In this document: piece by piece, positions 38,256 to 44,823 of the stretch
Position numbering within the stretch: the stretch's first letter is position 1
How the letters are laid out: each line of letters begins with the position of its first letter
The notes under the pieces: generated by a model
The model's input: the letters and a program-made list of their open reading frames with translations, nothing else
Database searches by the model: none
What the model was told of the DNA's origin: nothing
Made by a program: the position numbers and the translations under genes
NCBI GenBank assembly: GCA_948442255.1
Contig: CAOJRT010000009.1
Location: forward strand, 1-50,282
Source of the DNA: an uncultured Caryophanales bacterium
GTDB lineage: Bacteria; Bacillota_I; Bacilli_A; RF39; UBA660
Direction of reading: 5' to 3'
DNA length: 50,282 nt

Positions 38256-38824
38256 AAATTTGATAGTATTTAAGGAGAGTTTTTATGAATAAATCCTATC
38301 TTGATAATGGAAAAGTTATTTTTGTTACAAATGAATATGGAGATATTGAAAAAAGAGAAAGAACTACTTTATTAGAAAAAATTTTTGTTCAGGAAAATGT
38401 AATTGAAGAAATACAAAGCCATTGTGAGGAAATAAATAAATCTTATGATTATTGGGATGAGATAAAAAGAAATGATATGCAATTAATTCGCTTTTTTACA
38501 ATATTTTTTTTAGTTCTTATTTTCTTTTCTATTCTTTTGCACTTTTCTTCTTTTCTTATGGGTACTGGTATAGGTACTATAATATTTGGATTTCTTGATT
38601 TAACTTTTTTTTCAGAGTATAAAAATGCTAATAAGGAACTCCATAACCTTGAGGCACTAAAATTTGTTTTGAATGATCTATTAGTTGAAGCACAAAACCA
38701 CTTAGAAAATTTAAAAATATGTGCACTTCTTGAAGAAAAGCAAAGAGAAGAAATTATCACAAAAAAAATTGATGATTCAAAACAAATCAATCAGCTAAGA
38801 AATGCTTTTCTTAAAATGAACTAC

Positions 38825-39370
38825 CTCGCGGCAGAGCCACGAGGTATCTGTGTATGCCCTATTCAAAGAGTTTTAACTGTCCTTGATATAATTTAGTATA
38901 CTCCTTGCCTTGATTACGAACGTAATTTTTGATTTGATTTTCATTGTTATTTTTTCCTACTGTACTAACAAAATATCCTGCGCTCCAAATGTTGCCTCCC
39001 CACAATTTCTTTTTCACCATTGGGCATAATCTATATATTTCTTTTGCTGTTATACTTTTTATAATTCTAGCAACTTCTGTGGGAGCCAACATTGGTACTG
39101 TTTGTATCAAAAAGTGAACATGATCATCATCTGTTCCAATCTCCATTATATTTATATCATATCGCTTGGATATTTCTTTACATGTCTGGATCAATATCTT
39201 ATCTACCGAATCATCAAAAATTACTCTTCTATATTTTGCTAGGCATACATAGTGGTACAATAGTATAGATACATTATGTGCTTTATGAATATATTCACTC
39301 ATATTTCTTCTCTCCTTATATCTATTATTGTACCACACTTTTCTCCGAGGCAGAGCCTCGGGGAATTTAC
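38825..39370 (-). mobile_element. IS200-type insertion sequence
   Basis: A 546-base element with one Y1 transposase gene and imperfect subterminal hairpins instead of inverted ends: ACCTCG(C)GGC-AGA-GCC(A)CGAGGT at 38823-38845 and TTCTCCGAGGC-AGA-GCCTCGGGGAA at 39341-39365. IS200/IS605 elements move as single-strand circles and leave no target duplication; here TAC appears at both joints, compatible with a TAC-ending target. No TnpB gene is present. It lies inside the two-helix membrane-protein gene. Confidence 0.85.
38859..39302 (-). CDS. tnpA: IS200-family Y1 transposase
   Basis: A 147-residue HUH single-strand transposase. The HUH motif is HVHFLIQ (His61, His63) and the catalytic Tyr is Tyr127 in IKNYVRNQG. 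The length (about 150) and WGGNIWSAGYFVSTVG are typical of IS200. A 12-codon longer frame exists, but ATG 39302 has AGGAGAG eight bases upstream. All residues needed look intact, so the element may be active. It is transcribed opposite to the host gene. Confidence 0.95.
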   Translation of the reverse strand: MSEYIHKAHNVSILLYHYVCLAKYRRVIFDDSVDKILIQTCKEISKRYDINIMEIGTDDDHVHFLIQTVPMLAPTEVARIIKSITAKEIYRLCPMVKKKLWGGNIWSAGYFVSTVGKNNNENQIKNYVRNQGKEYTKLYQGQLKLFE

Positions 39371-39558
39371 ATCCCGCTTAGATTAAAAGAATATTTGCAA
39401 AAATCAAAAAGATTGATTCCAAAAAGAGTATTAACTCACGAAGAAAAAAGCTTATTAACAGAAGAAGGTATTCCTGTTGCATCATTAGAAACTTATTTAT
39501 TGACTTTTTCTAAAAAAAGTAACAACAAAACGAATCGTAATATATAACTTATTAAAAA

Positions 39559-39588
39559 ACTCTTAAGGATTTATTTCCTTAAGAGTTT
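39559..39588. terminator. Bidirectional terminator before tRNA-Asn
   Basis: AACTCTTAAGGA / TCCTTAAGAGTT with 12-base perfect arms and A/T tracts on both sides. It ends the interrupted membrane gene in one direction and tRNA-Asn in the other. Confidence 0.88.
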
Positions 39589-39598
39589 TATTTTTCAA

Positions 39599-39674
39599 TG
39601 GCGCCTGATGTAGGACTCGAACCTACGACCTAACGGTTAACAGCCGTGCGCTCTACCGACTGAGCTAATCAGGC
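39599..39674 (-). tRNA. tRNA-Asn (GTT anticodon)
   Basis: A 76-base cloverleaf with 3' CCA: acceptor GCCTGAT pairs with ATCAGGC, D arm GCTC...GAGC, anticodon loop CTGTTAA and T arm GTAGGTTCGAGTCCTAC. It lies between the two insertion sequences. Confidence 0.97.
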
Positions 39675-39740
39675 ATTGCTCTTTAATTATAGCAAAGTTA
39701 TAATTAAAGTCAATACTAAAAATTGTTTTTTCCTTAAATT

Positions 39741-40277
39741 TTATGCATTATTTGGGATTTCAATTGCTTTTACAATATAGCCTTTCTGTTTCCCTGATTT
39801 TAATATATTAAAAGTAAGAGTAATTACAGTGTAATCTTCCTTACTAAGAAGTTCATTCTTACTTGTTGGTATATCTATATTATTCCCAGTTATTTTTATA
39901 TTCACTTTATAAGCATAGTAGTAATCTATAATTTGTCTTTCATATATAGTATCTAAAACTTCATAGGTATTCCAAGTTCTAATCATATTATATGTAATTA
40001 CTTCATCTTTTATGACTCTATCGGCTATTTCATCTAAATATTTTTTTACAATGCTATTTTTATCTGCGTTTTTTAGTTCTAATGGTTCTTCTATGTCTTG
40101 ATTTTCTAATACACTATCTGTTGGTATAGAGGGGGAATCTATTTCGTCTTTAGGTACTTCTTTAAAATCAATTTCTCCCGCATTACTATTGTCAATTATA
40201 CTTATTATGACACAGATAAATGCTAATATTAAGGATATATATATAACTAAATCATATCTTTTACTTCTTTTTTTCAT
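39741..40277 (-). CDS. Membrane-anchored exported protein, unknown
   Basis: About 178 residues with a basic start (MKKRSKRYD), one transmembrane helix (about 10-28), and an acidic extracytoplasmic part (Asp/Glu/Pro-rich to about residue 75), then a small folded domain with alternating strands (YYAYKVNIKITGNNIDI; YTVITLTFNILKSG). No family recognised. The start is not clear: AAAGGA directly abuts the ATG at 40289 and is 12 bases from the one at 40277. The IS110 element begins about 30 bases upstream, so its native promoter has probably been displaced. Confidence 0.6.
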   Translation of the reverse strand: MKKRSKRYDLVIYISLILAFICVIISIIDNSNAGEIDFKEVPKDEIDSPSIPTDSVLENQDIEEPLELKNADKNSIVKKYLDEIADRVIKDEVITYNMIRTWNTYEVLDTIYERQIIDYYYAYKVNIKITGNNIDIPTSKNELLSKEDYTVITLTFNILKSGKQKGYIVKAIEIPNNA

Positions 40278-40330
40278 TTTAAGCTTCATTCCTTTCACTT
40301 CGTTCAAGGCACACATAGGAATTAAAAACC

Positions 40331-40358
40331 TTGAACTAAATTTATTTTTCTATATAAT
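40331..40358 (+). promoter_or_regulatory. Promoter of the IS110 leader RNA
   Basis: TTGAAC (40331-40336), a 16-base spacer and TATAAT (40353-40358). The predicted start (about 40365) coincides with the first base of the closing stem of the candidate RNA. Confidence 0.6.
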
Positions 40359-40364
40359 ATCAAC

Positions 40365-40561
40365 CTTGAAAGAGTGTGTACTACAAAGCACGGTAGGAGG
40401 AGTTGCAGACTTCCTGTAACTCTTAGGATTAAATCAGTATTTTAAGCAGTGCAAATGCAGTTATTTCAAGCACACATAAGTAGTTCTTTTAAGGCTGTAG
40501 GTTAATTATTGACTTTAGTTAATTCTTAGTGTTAACTACATAGACAACTCACTCTTTCAAT
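40365..40561 (+). ncRNA. Candidate IS110 bridge RNA
   Basis: A roughly 195-base noncoding stretch closed by a perfect 11-base stem, TTGAAAGAGTG (40366-40376) with CACTCTTTCAA (40550-40560). Inside are a 9-bp hairpin GAGTTGCAG/CTGTAACTC (40400-40422) and a GTAGTT/AACTAC stem (40480-40539). GCACACATA at 40470-40478 matches exactly the 9 bases of host sequence on the left of the element (40309-40317), as a left target guide should. Size, place and promoter agree with IS110 bridge RNAs, which pair with target and donor DNA to direct the recombinase. Confidence 0.6.
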
Positions 40562-40590
40562 AATTTCATTTTGAAAGGAAAGATTTATTT

Positions 40591-41877
40591 ATGGAAGTTA
40601 TTTAACCTAAAGCATGTGGTGTTGATGTGCACAAAACATTTATTGTTGCTGTCATTTGTGACTCAACTTCCATCACACCTAAATACTCACGAAAACGTTT
40701 TTCTACCTTTAATAATGATTTAATACGTTTTAGAAATTGGCTACTTGAAAACGATTGTCAAAATGTATGCATGGAATCTACTGGAAAGTATTATATTCCT
40801 GTATACAATGCATTAGAAAATCATATTTCTAATGTCGTCGTTGCTAATCCTATATGGGTTAAATGCATTAATGGTGAGAAAGACGATAACAAGGATGCAA
40901 AATGGATTGCAGACTTGTTTAAGTTAGGTATTGTTCGTAGTTCTTTTATTCCAATAAAAGCTTTTCGTATCTTACGTGAATTTACTAGATATCGTTACAA
41001 ACTTACCTGTAATAGAACTTCTGAGAAAAATAGATTTACTAACGCTCTTACTGTTGGTAATTGTAAAGTTGATATGGTTTTCTCTGATATTTTTGGAAAA
41101 TCATCACAATCTATCATTGATATTATTTTAAACAATGATTCTTTCTCAGATGAGGATATTATAGGTTGTTTACGTAAAAATTGCAAATCTTCTCATGAAG
41201 ATATACTTTCCTCTGTTAATGGAATTCAATTTACTACTGAACAAAAACTAAGAATTAAAATTGTCAATGAACATATTGATTATCTCAATAATCAAATCGA
41301 TAAATTAAATGAAATAATTGATATCTTAGTTGAACCTTATGAAGACTATATATCTTTACTTTGTACTATTCCAGGTGTTGATAGAAATTCTGCTATTACT
41401 ATTCTCTCTGAAATTGGTACTGATATGTCTCAATTCTCTTCTCATTATAGACTTACTTCTTGGGCTGGGCTTGCTCCTGGTTGTAATGAATCTGCTGGCA
41501 AAAAGAAATCTGTTAAAATTTCTCGTGCTGGTGTTTATCTTAAACCTTGCCTTGTTGAAGTTGCCCACTCTGCTGTTAAAGATAAATCTAACACCTATTA
41601 TGTTAAGAAATTTGAGAAGCTTTGTAAACGTCGCGGTAAAAAGCGTTCAACTGTTGCGATTGCTAGAAAAATTTTAGTCGCTATTTATCATATGTTTTCT
41701 ACTGGTGAAGTTTGGAATCCAGTTGATCTATCAACTATTGAAACACCTATTGAAGACAAAATTAAATATACCAAAAATAATTTCAATCAATCTCTTAAAC
41801 AATTATTTTCCTTAGGTCTTACATCTGAAGAACTTATAAATTTAGTTAATCAAAATACCAATAATTTATCCACTTAA
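40591..41877 (+). pseudogene. IS110-family DEDD transposase, nonsense at codon 5
   Basis: The reading from ATG 40591 (GAAAGG upstream) is MEVI, then TAA (40603-40605), then PKACGVDVHKTFIVAV, which is the family's N terminus; the stop probably replaced Tyr. The catalytic Asp of GVDVHK lies after the stop and before the first possible restart (GTG 40627), so a restarted 416-residue product would lack it. The rest is intact: CMESTGKYY (Glu), KDDNKDAKWIAD (Asp pair), the transposase_20 domain LLCTIPGVDRNSAITILSEIG, and SWAGLAPGCNESAGK with the C-terminal Ser. This copy is therefore likely dead as a source of recombinase. Confidence 0.85.
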
Positions 41878-41971
41878 ATTTTGACTTTAACTTGGGGTAA
41901 GGGGAAGTCTGCCCTTTTTTAGATAATTTTCTAAAATAAATTTATTTCTTTTTTTCAGGTTACTTTTCTCC

Positions 41972-42712
41972 TTATTCCTTTTTTTCTACTGAGTCTATAT
42001 TTATACTTGGTTTTATTATATTGTTTGTGTAGTCTCTTTTTAAGGGGATTTGTTCTTCTTTTCTTTCAGGAAAACCTTCTTGTAAATTTAAATTGGTTTG
42101 CGTATGTAATAGTTCTTCTTTATCCTGTAATGTTTCTATAGATTGATTTTGCGTTATATTATTTGTTTGATTAAATATAACATAGTTTGGATTTAATTTT
42201 ACTATTTTAGTTAAATATTGCATTAGAAAAGAAGATGCTTTTTCATTATAAAGTAATGCTTCTTTATTATAAGCTATTCTAGCTAATTTTACGCCATTAT
42301 CTAAAGAGTTTATATCTTCTTCAGTAAATGTACCAATATACTCTAATTCGCTTAATTTTGGGTACTTTTCTAAGTCTAATTGTTTACTTAATTTATATTT
42401 ATTTAAAGCGTTACTTGTTTCTACTTTTTCATTTATGGAACCAGTTTCTCCCTTTTGTAATATAATGAGTAGTCTAGCTAGTTCTGTTTTTATTGTATCT
42501 TCCTCATTGTATTCTATTAAAAGCATTTCTACTATTTGTTTTGCTTCTTGCACTTTTTTCATTAAGTAAGCATCTAATGTTTCGCTAAATTGCTTATGTA
42601 TATTATTTATTCTATCTTTTAAATACTTATACTCTTTTATAATATAAATAATAATAAGTATTATAATAATCCATATTATATTGTTAAAAATAAATTCCAT
42701 TATATTGTACAT
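41972..42712 (-). CDS. LemA-like membrane protein
   Basis: A 246-residue protein with an N-terminal transmembrane helix (about 8-26), an alpha-helical region, and the LemA-like block YPKLSELEYIGTFTEEDINS...LARIAYNKEALLYNEKASSF (residues 124-170), where LemA proteins have YP-x-L and the YN-x(n)-YN helix. The C-terminal 70 residues are Asn/Gln/Glu-rich and unlike LemA. Function of LemA proteins is unknown. AGGTGA lies before the ATG. It is 34 bases downstream of the pseudouridine synthase gene, same strand. Confidence 0.65.
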   Translation of the reverse strand: MYNIMEFIFNNIIWIIIILIIIYIIKEYKYLKDRINNIHKQFSETLDAYLMKKVQEAKQIVEMLLIEYNEEDTIKTELARLLIILQKGETGSINEKVETSNALNKYKLSKQLDLEKYPKLSELEYIGTFTEEDINSLDNGVKLARIAYNKEALLYNEKASSFLMQYLTKIVKLNPNYVIFNQTNNITQNQSIETLQDKEELLHTQTNLNLQEGFPERKEEQIPLKRDYTNNIIKPSINIDSVEKKE

Positions 42713-42746
42713 ATAATCACCTATTATAAGTATATAAAAAAAATGT

Positions 42747-43394
42747 TTATATTGTAAATATCTTTTTAAAATCTTCTGGGTATGAAGTCGTGAAACAGAT
42801 TTGTTTGTCTTTCTCTTTATATTCTATTAAATAGGCATGAAGACCTAATCTTTTTAATGGGTTTGTTTTACTATTATATTTTTTATCTCCTATGATAGGA
42901 TGGCCAATATCACTTAGTTGTACTCTAATTTGATTTTTTCTTCCTGTCTTTATTTTTATTTTTAATAAACTATACTTAGTTGTTTCTTTTAGTACTTCGT
43001 ACTCTGTAACTGCTAATACACCTTTTCTTTTATCTTTTGTACTATATACTTTTAAGCTCTTATCTTCTATTAAATAACTTTTTAATACATCGTTCTTTTT
43101 AGGCATTTTTCCTTGTACAATACAATAGTATTCTCTTTTGGTATTTTCCCAATTATATTGTAGTTTTCTTTTCTTTTGTTCTGTTTTTGCAAAAATGACA
43201 AGTCCAGATGTATCTTTATCTAGTCTGTGGACAACAAATATTTTATTTTTGGGGTATTGTTTTTTTACATAAGTACTTGCTTCATGATAGAGCGTTCTTA
43301 CTTTTTCTTTATCAGTAGCAATTGTTAACATTCCAGCTTCTTTATTTACTACTAGGATTTCTTTATCTTCATAAACGATATTCATTTTTTTCAT
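42747..43394 (-). CDS. RluA-family pseudouridine synthase
   Basis: A 215-residue RluA-type enzyme that makes pseudouridine in rRNA or tRNA. The catalytic block HRLDKDTSGLVIFAKT carries the Asp at residue 59; KTGRKNQIRVQLSDIGHPIIGD and the C-terminal LGLHAYLIEY are the other family motifs. There is no S4 domain, so it is a short form; the target site cannot be told. GAGGT precedes the ATG. It begins a two-gene minus-strand run with the LemA-like gene and faces away from the small gene at 43488. Confidence 0.92.
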   Translation of the reverse strand: MKKMNIVYEDKEILVVNKEAGMLTIATDKEKVRTLYHEASTYVKKQYPKNKIFVVHRLDKDTSGLVIFAKTEQKKRKLQYNWENTKREYYCIVQGKMPKKNDVLKSYLIEDKSLKVYSTKDKRKGVLAVTEYEVLKETTKYSLLKIKIKTGRKNQIRVQLSDIGHPIIGDKKYNSKTNPLKRLGLHAYLIEYKEKDKQICFTTSYPEDFKKIFTI

Positions 43395-43429
43395 TTTTTA
43401 CCTCTTTTTTTTATTATAACATAAGATAT

Positions 43430-43458
43430 TTGTAGTTTTATTTTATTTATACTATAAT
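43430..43458 (+). promoter_or_regulatory. Promoter of the small gene pair
   Basis: TTGTAG (43430-43435), a 17-base spacer and TATAAT (43453-43458), 30 bases before the first start codon. Confidence 0.55.
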
Positions 43459-43487
43459 ACTTTTATCAAGAAGAAAGAAGGATATTT

Positions 43488-43658
43488 ATGGGATTATCTA
43501 TGAAAGAAAAAGAAAAATATCGTAAAGAATACGAACGTATTATACAAAATTATCACGAACTATCGATGATGAAGATTGAACGAGAACTATTGGAACAATT
43601 ACTATTTGAAGACATATATGTACATGGCTATATTAATCCTATTTATGCAAAAAAATGA
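43488..43658 (+). CDS. Small coupled protein, 56 residues
   Basis: A short, charged, helical protein (starts MGLSMKEKEKYRKEYERI; tail HGYINPIYAKK) with AAGGA six bases before its ATG. Its TGA overlaps the ATG of the pentapeptide-like gene (ATGA), so the two are translated together. No family recognised. The good ribosome site, the promoter and the coupling support a real gene. Confidence 0.65.
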   Translation: MGLSMKEKEKYRKEYERIIQNYHELSMMKIERELLEQLLFEDIYVHGYINPIYAKK

Positions 43659-44467
43659 AGGAACTACTAGAGGAGATGCGTATCCAATTAAGAGGAATAA
43701 TAGACAAAGATTGCATTAATTCTATACAAAATACATATATGCTTAAATTGGATGCTCTAACTAAAAAGTACAGGACTTATTTGACTCCATATTCTTGCAT
43801 AGAAAACATGTCTCCAAACTCATATGATTTTAAAGGTAAGATACTTGTTTGGTCTGGAGACTTTTTAAGTAAAGTTGATTTAAGCGAAATTGATTTTAGG
43901 AATGTCGCTTGGAGTCCTAAGGACTTTATTTCAATTGTTATTCTTTCTTCTACTTATAGTCACTATATTAAGCGTTTTATTAATGGAACTCTTCCTGTCA
44001 AATTAAAGAATACAAATGCTAAAATTGACTTTTCTACTTCTTTGGCTTCCTCTCTTTTTATAAATAAAAATAGTTTATACAATTGTGATTTTAGTGGAAC
44101 TGATTTGAGTTTTTCTCATGGAGAAACTATTACTACTATAAGTGTTTCCGACTTATCTAATACAAATTTTAAAGTAAATCCTTATTTCTTAGTTGCCAGC
44201 CAAACAAATTTTACAGGAGTAGATTTATCTTCAGTTACCATTTATTATGCTAAAAGAAGAGACAAAAGACAATATCCTCATATTATAGTATGTTGCGATG
44301 TAAAGGATACTGGTCTATGTATTGATGTCAATATGCGAGATCCCCAAGTTGAAATACTCGAAAAAATGATTTTTCATCAAAGGTTAGATAATCACACATT
44401 TGATGGATGCAAGCTACGTTTACTACCTTCTACTTTCAAAAATAATAGTGAATCTTCAAATAAATAA
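43655..44467 (+). CDS. Degenerate pentapeptide-repeat-like protein
   Basis: A 270-residue protein with scattered A(D/N)LxX-like repeats: VDLSEIDFRNVAW, NCDFSGTDLSFS, VSDLSNTNFKVN and QTNFTGVDLSSV, the pattern of a right-handed quadrilateral helix. The repeats are irregular, and the ends (residues 1-55; 210-270, with Cys-rich IIVCCDVKDTGLCIDV) are unlike any family I know. Some pentapeptide proteins mimic DNA on gyrase; nothing here proves that. It starts four bases inside the preceding small gene. A bidirectional terminator separates it from the nrdD operon. Confidence 0.65.
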   Translation: MKELLEEMRIQLRGIIDKDCINSIQNTYMLKLDALTKKYRTYLTPYSCIENMSPNSYDFKGKILVWSGDFLSKVDLSEIDFRNVAWSPKDFISIVILSSTYSHYIKRFINGTLPVKLKNTNAKIDFSTSLASSLFINKNSLYNCDFSGTDLSFSHGETITTISVSDLSNTNFKVNPYFLVASQTNFTGVDLSSVTIYYAKRRDKRQYPHIIVCCDVKDTGLCIDVNMRDPQVEILEKMIFHQRLDNHTFDGCKLRLLPSTFKNNSESSNK

Positions 44468-44583
44468 TAGTGATACTGAGAACTATTACATAAAGAAAAA
44501 TTTTGTTTAGAACTTAGAAAAGTAATTCTTTTTTTTAGAAATAAAATAAGACTATTGTTTATTTCTATTTCAACTCTAAAAAA

Positions 44584-44607
44584 ATTCACTTCATTAAGAA
44601 GTGATAT
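44584..44607. terminator. Bidirectional terminator
   Basis: ATTCACTTC-ATTAA-GAAGTGATAT with A and T tracts on either side, three bases past the stop of the nrdD radical-loop gene on the minus strand and downstream of the pentapeptide-like gene on the plus strand. Confidence 0.8.
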
Positions 44608-44609
44608 TT

Positions 44610-44795
44610 TTATTTTTCAAAAGTGTGTTTTACTCTTTCTTTTTCTTCGGCACGTTTTCCATCATTGAATCTATCAATTGTGCCTACTAAATAGCCAGTG
44701 ATTCTTCTAATTCTTTCAAATCCTATACCTTCTCCTACCATTTTTTTACTCTCTACTTTTGTTTCAGCTACTTTTTCAATATTTTCTTTTTTCAT
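44610..44795 (-). CDS. Separate glycyl-radical domain of NrdD
   Basis: A 61-residue protein that is the C-terminal radical loop of class III ribonucleotide reductase. The region GFERIRRITGYLVG followed by DRFNDGKRAEEKERVKH matches the tail of full-length NrdD proteins, where the Gly in the R-x-x-GYL block carries the catalytic radical. The first 20 residues are a new Lys/Glu-rich leader. It has its own ribosome site (GAGG nine bases before the ATG), starts 28 bases after the nrdD stop and is in a different frame. I infer that it binds the NrdD protein as the radical subunit, analogous to GrcA for pyruvate formate-lyase. Confidence 0.8.
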   Translation of the reverse strand: MKKENIEKVAETKVESKKMVGEGIGFERIRRITGYLVGTIDRFNDGKRAEEKERVKHTFEK

Positions 44796-44823
44796 AATTC
44801 TCTACCTCTTTCTTTTTATTTCT

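Larger units (their letters stand above)
38285..39547 (+). pseudogene. Two-helix membrane protein gene split by an IS
   Basis: The 5' part (38285-38824) encodes an N-terminal soluble segment, two transmembrane helices (about 67-84 and 88-108) and a helical segment ending FLKMN. The 3' part (39368-39547) encodes IPLRLKEYLQKSKRLIPKRV and a tail ending SNNKTNRNI. Removing 546 bases (38825-39370) joins them as KMN-YIPLRL in one 238-residue frame. Family unknown. The interrupted gene is read in frame into the element for about 24 codons, giving a 203-residue chimera. A terminator just past its stop is shared with tRNA-Asn. Confidence 0.75.
40318..41920 (+). mobile_element. IS110-family insertion sequence
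   Basis: A roughly 1.6-kb element: a 270-base noncoding left end, one DEDD transposase gene, and a short right end with a stem AAGGG/CCCTT and T run (41899-41919). The long left end places it in the IS110 rather than IS1111 subgroup. Exact ends are uncertain because IS110 elements have no terminal inverted repeats; I placed the left edge after GCACACATA. A 10-base inverted match joins left (GCAGACTTCC, 40405-40414) and right (GGAAGTCTGC, 41903-41912). Confidence 0.75.

Noticed and set aside
38823-39365. The Cys-containing end of the membrane protein (AEPRGI segments) as real domain repeats
   Set aside because: Both copies are translations of the IS200 end hairpins, not host protein.
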